Origin: Eremophila alpestris peregrina
Lineage: Eukaryota; Chordata; Aves; Passeriformes; Alaudidae
Length of the DNA: 64,000 nucleotides
Direction: 5' to 3'
Assembly: GCA_009792885.1 (NCBI GenBank)
Contig: WMCF01000003.1
Coordinates: 11,140,518 to 11,204,517 of the forward strand
Positions 27,401 to 34,021 of this stretch are shown here, piece by piece; position 1 is the first letter of the stretch; every line of letters starts with the position of its first letter. The translations under genes and the position numbers were made by a program. Under the pieces are notes generated by a model. It did not search any database. It had not been told where the DNA came from and worked only from the letters and a program-made list of their open reading frames with translations.

Positions 27401-30400
27401 TTTAGTCTGAGAGACAATTCTGTTATTTGAACAGAACCTCACTTTGAATAATACACCCCATGTGCAATGTAAGTAAGGAGAAAGTCCAGTAGCAAGAGAG
27501 GTTACAGAGCACTACTCATGTAACAGGTAATTGTAAATTGCTCTTCCTGCTTGCTCCTCAGGATCTTTAACTCTGTTTTAACTACAGACTGAGAACTATC
27601 AACTATCAGGTTGATACAAATTGGTGTAATGCTTTCTTAAAACTAACTCAGGAGAACTGCAAATAAAAATCATATCTAAATCTGGTTTCAAAAGTGAAAA
27701 AAGCCTCACTGTCTTTCTCAATAGTTATTGGCAATAATCTTTGTGCTATTTCCTAGGCAAACTAAAAAGAGCACAGTAGTAACTCATCTTTTTTAAATGT
27801 AAAGCACCTTTTCAAATATAAATACGTAAATTTTGAAGTACCATTTTAAATACAAGAATTTATATTAAATCCTGTTGTTAAATTATCTAACTGCCAATCC
27901 TCCAGTTTCAAGTCTCATCTGTGGCCTTGTGTAAGAGAAAAGCTGATGTGATGAGAGAGAGATAAAGTAAGATAAAGTCTAAACAGAGGGTAGAAGCCCC
28001 CCGGCACTGTGTTTTCTTTAAATCGGAATTTTACTCCATCTGCCTTGTGGGAAAAATTGCTCAAACTAAACTGCTATTAGCACAGAATAGCATAAAAACA
28101 CTGGAAATATTTACAGTTACTTTGAACATACCAAACTATTGAAGCAGTGATCAAGGAAAAGCAGCAGGACTGTCTGTTCATGCAGAGAGTACTCACTCTC
28201 ATCTTCGACCAGCGATGCTTCCAGTATGCGCTTGAAAAAGAAAGGAAAGTGCTCTGGCCTTTTTTTGAATGTCTAGGAATAGAAAAGGAAGGTAATTTTG
28301 AGTCAGGCTGATATAAATAATTTCAATTTTCATTCACATAATAAAGCTTAAGTCCTCTAAATCCATTTAAATCTATAAAAGGGATTAATTTTTCTCATTT
28401 TCATTTATTCTGACCAGGCAGCACAAGCAAAACAGACTAATGATATCCTCCTGACAAGGGATCCTTCCCCTATACCTCCTGCATAGTATAACAGGTGATG
28501 CACAGGACAAACTAAACAAGAAGCACAGGTGAAGTCTTGTGGGGATGTTCACCTGGTGACTGCACAGAAATACTCTAAAATCTCCCAGGAAGAAGATAGA
28601 TGGTAGGTTTTGGCCAAAGCTATGGCAGCTCTAAGTAATGTGCAGAAAGTGAGCATGTAAAAACCACCAGAGATTAATTATAGTCCTGAAACTTCCATTC
28701 AGCTACCTGAGCAGGAAAAAGATAAACTGAATAATCACCAAGATAAAATAGTTCCTTCACAAGGACAGTCATGTACCAAATAAATTTAACTAAGCTGCTT
28801 GGAACATTACATATACCTGTCGTTTTACTTCTAGTACATATGCCAGAAGAAAAGCACACAGACAACATATGAGCAAGTTATTAATCCTTTGTGCTTTGCC
28901 AGCACTCAAGTAATGGCACACATATTGAAGTAAGTGTGCTTCTGAAATAATTCCTGCACAGAATGTGTAACTAGGCTTCTGTTGTTGAGATGGCCTGTAA
29001 AGCCTGGATTGTTTGCAGAAACATTAATAATTTCCAAACCTATTATTACCAAAAGAAGCCCCCCAAAACCCAAAACAAAAAACCCAAACAAAAAAAAAAC
29101 CCAACCAAACAATATACACAACAGTAAGACATTATTTTAATATGAAGTAAAAAAGGTAGTCACTGATATTCACATGTTTTAAGCAAGACATTATTAGGTA
29201 ATGCTTTAGACTTCCAGTGGTGCCTTCTTGTATATACAGAGATATAAATCCTACTTTTTCTTTCAATATCAGAGCAAGAACCTCTCTGTAAATACCCAAC
29301 CCTCTGTCAAAAAAGCAAATGCTGGTGATAATGTTCGGCATCTCACAGCAGAACCAAGGACTTTAACACCAGAAGGAATCAAGTAATTTTCCACCTGCCC
29401 ATTCCCTTCTCCAAGAAAGAACACGAAGTTTAAAACACCATATGAGACATTCTAGCTGAGGCCCCATTTCCTTTTAACACTACAAGCTCTTCTACCTTCT
29501 GTCACTGTAAGTGAGCACACCGTAAAAGCTGCAACTTGCGGATCAAAGTCAATTCTAGCTGCAATTGAAATCAGTTACCTCCCACGCAGGGACATTCTCT
29601 CTGAACTTCTCATTCACCATACAGCAGATTGACATTAAATAAGCCTTACTGGACACCTCTGGAGAATAATTCATCCACAGGTAATTTTCAAGGTACTGAC
29701 TGTGAAGAGATAAAGAGTATTTCATTAGTTGCAGCCACCCACATAATCTGTCACTCATTTAAAAAAGCAGTTATCCACAAGGCTTTTTTTCCCCTCCTTC
29801 CCCTGAAAGCCATCTTCATAGTTTGTGAGTAGTTCCTCAAGTTAACTTTCATCTAGGTCACAGAAGCAAAACTTGTTAAGACTCAGTAACTGATGACACT
29901 AATTATGTTCAAAGAAAGGACAGGAACCCCTAACTCTGTGCTGCTGCTGACACACAAATTCCAGAAATCCATTGCACGCCATTTGTTAGTGTCAAACCCT
30001 TAACCATGATTTACATTTTCTCTTCTATGCTTTTTCTAATTAAGACACAAAAAAACCGAGGGAAGTTTGTCCTTTTCCAGTTACTGGTACTAACTTATGG
30101 ACTTGAGCCTTTTTGAAACAAAGAATGGACCTCAAACGAAAACCATCTCATTTTTTCTTAAGATTTGAGACACAAAAGAACCAAACAGAACATAAAATAT
30201 TGTGGTTTTGAGTACATATTGCAAATATTTATTTTACATCTTTCTAGACATACTCTGTAAGTTCTTCCAGGAAAGTCTGAAGCAGTTGTAAACTACTGTT
30301 TAAAGAGATTTCCATTCTTTTTCAAGAGAAGAAAACATTAGTTATGCTGCTGCTGCACAATTAATTTTTAATCTCATAGTAAGCGACATAATCCAAAAAC

Positions 30401-33400
30401 TTCTCTAATTTCAGTGGGTTCTGATTTAAGGCTTAATTACACAAGCCAAATTTTTTTACTTATTTCATTCATACTCTCTTTCTTGGTGCTCCACTTACAC
30501 TAGAAATTGAGAATCACAAAACAAGACACTCTGAGATGTTACAGAATCATTTCCTCTTTAAATGAAGCTCTCCTCAGTTTTCCCGAGTACAGGAAAACAG
30601 CTTTACAAAGTATGGACAAGTACACTACCTTCAAACTGTCTTACTGCCCTGCATTTGCTTCTCACTTTTACAGTTTACTATGAAAAAATAACTCCAAATT
30701 TCCCTCCCATTAGCTTACCTGAATTCAAGAAGCATTATCTTTCTAATTGCAAACCTAAAAAGGAAAAATTAATCAATTAACACAGGAAAGAAAGCCTCCC
30801 ACACATAGCTGCAAGGAAAATGGCTATATTTTCCCTTATTTCATTATATAAGGAGACTTATAGAAACACTCAGGAATTATTTCTGCCCTGACATTTCCAT
30901 TCAGTAGCAACCACTTGAATGTAGAAGCAACTGCTGTAACGCTGCAGAAGCTGAAGTTCATAGAGATTCACTAAGCAATTAAATTCTCATTTTAAAGACA
31001 TTCATATCTTTTAAATATGTAGATACCACTTCCAACAGCCTCCTGGAAAACTACAATTATATATTTAATCTGTTCATAATGGTATTTTTTCTTAGTGACT
31101 GGAAATAGAAGTTTGCTTTGACTCCACGTGACAAATTCTTAGATTGCTTTCATACAGGAATAATAGAGAGAATTCTCTGCAGAGCTCAATGTTCCCTAAA
31201 GAGCTCCAGCTACAGTTACACCTCTTTTCTGCACAGAGAGCTGCAGAATGCCATGTATCTTGGATTTGTCTCCCCCATCTAACAGTACAATTCATTGAAA
31301 CTAGACTTGCCCTTCATGAATCTGGTAACAGCAGCCAGAACAGAGAAGGAAGCTAGAGGCAGTGCACTCTGCAATAGATTTTTTATCCTTTACATTCCTT
31401 AGTGACAAAAGAAGAGATCAGCCTTTTATAACAACCACAACAAAACCAACATAAAAGACAACAGACTACCAGGTAAAGGGTCTGAATTAACTCCAACCAC
31501 CATGTTTAAGGTTTATGGTCTTAGGAACTCTTTGGTTACTTTCTGGACTTTGAAATACCATAATGATTAAACTATTTTAATACACTTGAGTAATTTTCAT
31601 CTGCTTTTAACGTATAAATGAGTTATAAAGTATTCTATCAAACATTAGAAACTATTCCAATATGGATAATGTTGGAATGGTGGTAAATAAGAGAAAGCAA
31701 CTGGTGTACTTACTTTGACCTGACAATTTCTTTTGTATATATATCTTCAATGACCTACGGAAAAAATTTTAAGAGAATTTTATATACCCACTAATGTGAT
31801 TCAAAATGCATGAAGACATTTTACTCTGAATTAGTTATTCTCTGCTTACTGCTATGAAAATACTTTCAATAAATTTTCCCAACAAGAATGAAAGGATCTG
31901 CACTGTAAGTTGCAACAGGTACACTTTAACATCACATGACACAGAGATGCAGTTCAGAGGTTTAAGTACATCCTAACAATCTACAGGTCCAACAGTCACA
32001 GACAAATTCTATCTCAAATACTACAAAATATACTGAGGCTAAACAGGGAGATTTAGGCAAACATCCACAAGGAAAAAAAACTTAAATGTTAAGTACCCTG
32101 CAGTAAACAAAACCAAACACACCATGCCAAATTTTAAACATTCAAAATGCACATATCAACCAGAACTGCAATAAAGTTGTCTGATGGAAGCTCGCCAAAG
32201 AAGCTTTTAGAAAGAACACAGCTTAGAACAACCTGCATCTTTCATCCTTATTTCATTTCTAAAAGTAGAACCCTCTAAACCCTTTTAACCTTAAAGGAGA
32301 TGCTCAAAAGTCTTTTGCCCTCATAAATTCTTGGCCAAAATAACCTGAATAGCAAACAACTGCAAGCTACAGCACACCTTCCTAACAGTGCCTACATTTA
32401 TAAACTACAAATACATAACTAATTACAGGGTCTCAAGCAACAGTTGCCATTCCAAGCAGTCTCCTCTAGTCTCATATAAAATAAGCAATACTAAATATTG
32501 ACACATCATGGAATGGTTGGCCCTCATTCTTTTACACTCCACAACAAAAATCCAGTAGAAGTAATTACCTTTACATCAAAAGACAATGTTTTCTTCACAT
32601 GTGGAGCCCAGTATTTATTTGCTAACTGCACAAGGGGAAAAAAAAAGATGAAAGATTAAATATATATAAACACATACATTTTCACATCAATGATACAACA
32701 TCTCTACAACATATCCCATTTGCAAACTATACTAGTATCTTGCTTAATTTCAGCTTATGCTAACTACAAGTAACAAAACTATGTTTTCTAACAGCAACGC
32801 TTATCAACCATTTAAGGCCGTTATGCCAAAACCTCTTTCAATAGAAATGCAATTCTCTGGAAAAATTTCAGATGCATAGACTGCTATCTACCGAACATTT
32901 CCTATTCTTAAGTTATGTCTAACAAATCCATCAAAAATAAACCACGATCTTTCAGGAACTGCAAATCCCATATGGCAAGTGATTATGCTTCCTTGAGGAA
33001 TCTGACAAACAACTAGAGGCTGTATAAAAAAGTCTAGCATTTTACGGCTCTTTGCTGCAGCCATCAGTGCAGTAATACTCCTGGAGCGATGATGACAAGA
33101 GCTTCCTATGCAACTTTATTCAAGCTTTATGCTCTGAAAGAGGAAGAGCAGATCTCCAAGAAACAAAAGAAAAAAAGAAAAAAAAAAGAAAAAAAGAACG
33201 ACTTGTAGAAAATCACTTAAAACGTTCACCAACAAGGAACTCTCGGCATCTTTTGACACGTTAAAACCTGCCTTACAGCGATGCACAGCGTACTGCGCTG
33301 ATGCGTTCGGCAGCGTTGCTTTGCACATCCCGCTGCTCTGGAGGCGTGGAGGGAAATACCCTCTCGTACATGACAGAGGCGTACATCTCTCGTCAATTAC

Positions 33401-33592
33401 AGCCAAATAAGACCCTTTCCCCCATCACCCACGGCCTACAAAGGCTATTTAAACACCGAGGCGCCAGCAGGTCCCTTGGAGCCCCGGCTGCGGCCCTACC
33501 TGAGTCACGTACTCCGCGTTGATCTGCGACACCGTGGGCGCCACGATCTTCTTCGGCGGGGCCGAGGAGGCCGCCGTGGCCGTGGCCGCCAT
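236..33592 (-). CDS. AQR: AQR (Aquarius / IBP160), spliceosomal RNA helicase; coding exons 1-26, 3' part missing beyond left edge
   Basis: The spliced exons encode residues 1-1014 of a protein that aligns end to end with vertebrate AQR (human about 1485 residues). AQR is an ATP-dependent SF1, Upf1-like helicase of the nucleus. With SYF1/XAB2, ISY1, ZNF830 and PPIE it forms the intron-binding complex, which contacts the intron upstream of the branch point. Visible parts are the helical ARM-like N-terminal half (about 20-420), the beta-barrel insertion (about 500-700), a Lys-rich acidic linker (about 758-780), the Q motif (Gln811), Walker A GPPGTGKT (828-835) and motif Ia around [10 protein letters not shown] (853-862). 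Lys834 corresponds to human Lys829. All introns seen are U2-type GT-AG. No frameshift or internal stop is present, so the gene looks functional. Apart from CR1 and the other items listed separately, I recognise nothing in the introns. The start was chosen by homology and an excellent Kozak context. Confidence 0.97.
980..1440. repeat. Old interspersed repeat, LTR-like, unclassified (AQR intron 25)
   Basis: A GC-richer block stands out in an AT-rich intron. Its text (gctgcag, cacctcctccc, cctctctgccctcagctgctg and accaaaacattgccacataa) resembles a repeat common in songbird genomes that I associate with endogenous retroviral LTRs. That assignment is from memory only. Boundaries are approximate and no coding capacity is credible. 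Confidence 0.4.
2132..2267 (-). CDS. AQR: AQR coding exon 25 (residues 899-944)
   Basis: 136 nt between acceptor TTTGTAG and donor GTAAGG. It encodes [20 protein letters not shown] through [11 protein letters not shown], a helical insertion within RecA1. Confidence 0.97.
3583..3692 (-). CDS. AQR: AQR coding exon 24 (residues 863-899)
   Basis: 110 nt between acceptor TCTTTAG and donor GTGAGA. It encodes [20 protein letters not shown] through LETEKDFS plus two bases of Arg899, in RecA1 just after motif Ia. Confidence 0.97.
4743..5272 (-). mobile_element. CR1 LINE, 5'-truncated 3' fragment (AQR intron 23)
   Basis: On the minus strand the sequence runs from the C-terminal reverse-transcriptase region ([20 protein letters not shown] then GLFSLRGDL) into the typical CR1 3' UTR. 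It ends near 4743 with the tail cognate of ttccaa...ttctatgaa. It is diverged and interrupted, so inactive. Confidence 0.85.
5742..5852 (-). CDS. AQR: AQR coding exon 23 (residues 826-862), Walker A
   Basis: 111 nt, phase 0, between acceptor ATTTTAG and donor GTAAAG. It encodes [19 protein letters not shown] through [10 protein letters not shown]. It contains Walker A (motif I) with catalytic Lys834 and the start of motif Ia. ATP binding by RecA1 is therefore intact. Confidence 0.98.
6761..6830 (-). CDS. AQR: AQR coding exon 22 (residues 802-825), Q motif
   Basis: 70 nt between acceptor GTTACAG and donor GTAAGA. It encodes [20 protein letters not shown] plus LTM. Gln811 is the adenine-sensing Q-motif residue of SF1 helicases. 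Confidence 0.96.
7331..7474 (-). CDS. AQR: AQR coding exon 21 (residues 754-802), charged linker
   Basis: 144 nt between acceptor GTTACAG and donor GTAAAA. It encodes [20 protein letters not shown], then [12 protein letters not shown] through YPYNQPK. The basic/acidic linker is one residue shorter than in human and precedes the helicase core. Confidence 0.96.
8970..9211 (-). CDS. AQR: AQR coding exon 20 (residues 674-754)
   Basis: 242 nt, the longest exon seen, between acceptor TTTACAG and donor GTGATC. It encodes [20 protein letters not shown] through NPDLHVPPF. Most of it, including [20 protein letters not shown], is identical to mammalian AQR. Confidence 0.98.
10020..10562 (+). mobile_element. 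CR1 LINE, 3' fragment (AQR intron 19)
   Basis: Starts with the CR1 stretch cognate of 'gaccacatctggagtgctgtgtc' and continues through 'gagctgggattgtttagcct' and 'acactggaacaggttgtc' to the tail 'aaccattctctgaatctg'. Many indels and stops show an old, dead copy in antisense orientation to AQR. Confidence 0.85.
12075..12735 (-). mobile_element. CR1 LINE, 3' fragment with partial RT reading frame (AQR intron 19)
   Basis: On the minus strand a 121-codon open stretch (12364-12729) contains [33 protein letters not shown] and [13 protein letters not shown], the C-terminal reverse-transcriptase end of CR1. A CR1 3' UTR follows. It has the same orientation as AQR and is truncated at its 5' end. Confidence 0.9.
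13148..13317 (-). CDS. AQR: AQR coding exon 19 (residues 617-673)
   Basis: 170 nt between acceptor TGGGCAG and donor GTAAGG. It encodes [20 protein letters not shown] through [10 protein letters not shown]. The start is unusually Lys-rich compared with the human PRPNLRGES version. Confidence 0.96.
13747..13914 (-). CDS. AQR: AQR coding exon 18 (residues 561-617), CpG-rich
   Basis: 168 nt between acceptor GGCCAG and donor GTATGA. It encodes [20 protein letters not shown] through [10 protein letters not shown]. Nine CpGs are concentrated in its 5' two-thirds, an island of GC-rich code in AT-rich surroundings. Beta-barrel domain. Confidence 0.97.
15107..15226. repeat. 51-bp exact direct duplication split by a Tn5 mosaic end (AQR intron 17)
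   Basis: Two identical 51-bp copies (15107-15157 and 15176-15226), each starting ggtttctctaac and ending aatacaagtgc, flank the 19-base CTGTCTCTTATACACATCT at 15157-15175. One C is shared. That 19-mer is the engineered Tn5 mosaic end used in Nextera libraries. The likeliest reading is an assembly artefact, not biology. It is intronic, so the AQR protein is unaffected. Confidence 0.95.
15785..15963 (-). CDS. AQR: AQR coding exon 17 (residues 501-561)
   Basis: 179 nt between acceptor TCCTTAG and donor GTACTT. It encodes [20 protein letters not shown] through [11 protein letters not shown], the start of the beta-barrel domain inserted ahead of the helicase core. Confidence 0.97.
16662..16803 (-). 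CDS. AQR: AQR coding exon 16 (residues 454-501)
   Basis: 142 nt between acceptor CTTCTAG and donor GTAATA. It encodes [20 protein letters not shown] through EDSVSRMKP plus two bases of Trp501. Confidence 0.96.
18055..18175 (-). CDS. AQR: AQR coding exon 15 (residues 414-454)
   Basis: 121 nt between acceptor TTTTAG and donor GTATGA. It encodes [20 protein letters not shown] through [11 protein letters not shown] plus one base of Gly454. This is the end of the ARM-like half and the linker to the next domain. Confidence 0.96.
19171..19273 (-). CDS. AQR: AQR coding exon 14 (residues 379-413), CpG-rich
   Basis: 103 nt between acceptor CGTGCAG and a weak-looking donor GTACTA. It encodes [20 protein letters not shown] through EKEFLLELL. 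It holds nine CpG dinucleotides and is far more GC-rich than the surrounding introns. The variable part [11 protein letters not shown] replaces TLPKNEDTTFD of the human protein. Confidence 0.94.
19766..19869 (-). CDS. AQR: AQR coding exon 13 (residues 345-379)
   Basis: 104 nt between acceptor TTTGCAG and donor GTAAGT. It encodes [18 protein letters not shown] through LVKLFGPL plus two bases of Ser379. Confidence 0.96.
20627..20740 (-). CDS. AQR: AQR coding exon 12 (residues 307-344)
   Basis: 114 nt, phase 0, between acceptor GTCTCAG and donor GTAAGG. It encodes [20 protein letters not shown] through [10 protein letters not shown], nearly identical to human AQR. Confidence 0.97.
21512..22040 (+). 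mobile_element. CR1 LINE, 3' fragment (AQR intron 11)
   Basis: Recognised by 'gaccccacctgcagtactgt', 'gtccagctctggggtc', 'ttcagcctggagaagagaag', 'atgcctcatccctggaggtg' and the 3' end 'ttccaacccaagccatcctg'. This copy is less decayed than the others but has no intact frame. Confidence 0.9.
22203..22319 (-). CDS. AQR: AQR coding exon 11 (residues 268-306)
   Basis: 117 nt, phase 0, between acceptor GCCACAG and donor GTGAGA. It encodes [20 protein letters not shown] through EKEGHLFCQ. The LLPTRRWFN block is diagnostic for AQR. Confidence 0.97.
23897..23961 (-). CDS. AQR: AQR coding exon 10 (residues 246-267)
   Basis: 65 nt between acceptor ATCTAG (preceded by a T-rich tract) and donor GTAAGT. 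It encodes [20 protein letters not shown] plus Glu267, collinear with human AQR. Confidence 0.95.
25176..25252 (-). CDS. AQR: AQR coding exon 9 (residues 220-246)
   Basis: 77 nt between acceptor TTTTAG and donor GTAACT. It encodes [19 protein letters not shown] then KSIPVS with split codons on both sides. The [15 protein letters not shown] segment is invariant in AQR. Confidence 0.95.
25898..25998 (-). CDS. AQR: AQR coding exon 8 (residues 187-220)
   Basis: 101 nt between acceptor ATTTCAG and donor GTATGT. It encodes [19 protein letters not shown] through KMDEESRM plus two bases of Gln220, a basic helical stretch of the ARM region. Confidence 0.94.
26469..26537 (-). CDS. AQR: AQR coding exon 7 (residues 164-186)
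   Basis: 69 nt between acceptor CTAACAG and donor GTAAGC. It encodes [19 protein letters not shown] then ALQP. The last residues differ from the human sequence (GLQLA), but donor and frame are intact. Confidence 0.93.
28132..28272 (-). CDS. AQR: AQR coding exon 6 (residues 117-163)
   Basis: 141 nt, phase 0 at both ends, between acceptor TTCCTAG and donor GTATGT. It encodes [17 protein letters not shown] through [12 protein letters not shown]. The middle ([12 protein letters not shown]) differs from the human form as I remember it, while both flanks are conserved. Confidence 0.95.
29049..29110. repeat. C/A-only low-complexity tract (AQR intron 5)
   Basis: Runs of A and C (ccccccaaaacccaaaac type) with almost no G or T after the first few bases. 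It produces an artefactual hydrophobic minus-strand frame, which I do not call. Confidence 0.8.
29579..29699 (-). CDS. AQR: AQR coding exon 5 (residues 76-116)
   Basis: 121 nt between acceptor CTTCACAG and donor GTAACT. It encodes [15 protein letters not shown] through ENVPAWE, almost identical to human AQR and part of the ARM-like scaffold. Confidence 0.96.
30719..30754 (-). CDS. AQR: AQR coding exon 4 (residues 64-76)
   Basis: A 36-nt microexon between acceptor TTTTAG and donor GTAAGC. It encodes [11 protein letters not shown] with split codons at both ends (Lys with exon 3, Ser with exon 5), matching the conserved AQR segment that precedes SQYLENYLW. Confidence 0.93.
31714..31754 (-). CDS. 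AQR: AQR coding exon 3 (residues 51-64)
   Basis: A 41-nt microexon between acceptor CCGTAG and donor GTAAGT. It encodes [13 protein letters not shown] plus two bases of a Lys codon completed by exon 4. It was too short for ORF scanning and was found by homology and splice sites. Confidence 0.93.
32569..32625 (-). CDS. AQR: AQR coding exon 2 (residues 32-50)
   Basis: 57 nt between acceptor TGCAG and donor GTAATT. It encodes [19 protein letters not shown], collinear with the first ARM-like helix of AQR. Phase 0 on both sides. Confidence 0.94.
33161..33198. repeat. A-rich low-complexity tract (AQR intron 1)
   Basis: Purine-only aaacaaaagaaaaaaag-type run about 300 bases downstream of AQR exon 1 on the transcript. 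It is a simple repeat without attached element. Confidence 0.8.
33500..33592 (-). CDS. AQR: AQR coding exon 1 (residues 1-31)
   Basis: The ATG at 33592-33590 sits in a near-ideal Kozak context (GGCACCATGG). The exon encodes [15 protein letters not shown] followed by the conserved [16 protein letters not shown] and ends in CAG before donor GTAGGG. The Ala/Thr/Ser run is longer than in the human N-terminus (MAAPAQPKK, from memory). The exon lies inside the CpG island. Phase 0. Confidence 0.95.
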
Positions 33593-33813
33593 GGTGCCGC
33601 CGCTGGAGCCGCCCGGCACAGGCCTGGGTGCCCCGGCGCTGCCAGCCCGGGCCGGGCCGAGGGAGGGATCTCCGGGCCGGGAGCAGCGGAGCCGGGAGCG
33701 CTTCCGGGGCCGGGAGGGCCGGAGCGGCCGCGGGGCGGGCGGGCGGCGGCCGCGCCATCTGCTGCTCCCGCCGGGCTGCTGCAGCTCCCGCCCGGAACGC
33801 CGCTCCCCCGCTC

Positions 33814-33868
33814 CCTCCCTGCAGCGCCTCTCCTTCCCTCCCTGCAGCGCCTCTCCTTCCCTCCCTGC
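33814..33868. repeat. 23-bp tandem repeat in AQR 5' UTR
   Basis: Two perfect 23-bp units (33814-33836 and 33837-33859) rich in CCTCCCTGCAGCGCCTCTCC are followed by a 9-bp partial third unit. They lie in the inferred AQR 5' leader, about 220 bases upstream of the start codon. Confidence 0.85.
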
Positions 33869-33913
33869 CTGCCGCCGGCCAGGGTTCCGTAGTCGCTGTT
33901 CAAAGGCCAAGTC

Positions 33914-33924
33914 AAAGATGGCGG
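33914..33924 (+). promoter_or_regulatory. YY1-type motif in the AQR promoter
   Basis: AAAGATGGCGG matches the AANATGGCGGC-type YY1 element often placed near transcription starts of housekeeping genes. It reads in the direction opposite to AQR. Binding is inferred from the motif only. Confidence 0.5.
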
Positions 33925-34000
33925 AGGATGTCAGCGCACGGGGTTGCTGCGGCACTCAGCCTTCCAGCGCTCTGTGAATCCGCTTAGGGAGACTCCTCCC

Positions 34001-34021
34001 GCTCTATGTATCACATAGAGC
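34001..34021. repeat. Perfect 9-bp inverted repeat upstream of AQR promoter
   Basis: GCTCTATGT, a 3-base spacer ATC, and ACATAGAGC form an exact palindrome just outside the CpG island. It could be a dimeric factor site or simply chance. It has no T-run and is not a terminator. Confidence 0.7.

Larger units (their letters stand above)
33480..33985 (-). promoter_or_regulatory. AQR: AQR CpG-island promoter and 5' UTR
   Basis: A dense GC/CpG block begins inside exon 1 and runs upstream to about 33.98 kb, then drops abruptly to AT-rich spacer. No TATA box is evident. The core carries a YY1/ATG-type element, AAAGATGGCGG, at 33914-33924 on the plus strand. The exact transcription start cannot be fixed from sequence; about 33.85-33.93 kb is most plausible. 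Confidence 0.75.

Noticed and set aside
28906..29121. Hydrophobic 71-codon minus-strand frame resembling a membrane peptide
   Set aside because: It is the translation of the C/A low-complexity tract, not a gene.
33476..33987. Plus-strand frames of 119-152 codons opposite AQR exon 1
   Set aside because: Same composition effect. They are antisense shadows of the AQR leader with no recognisable domain.
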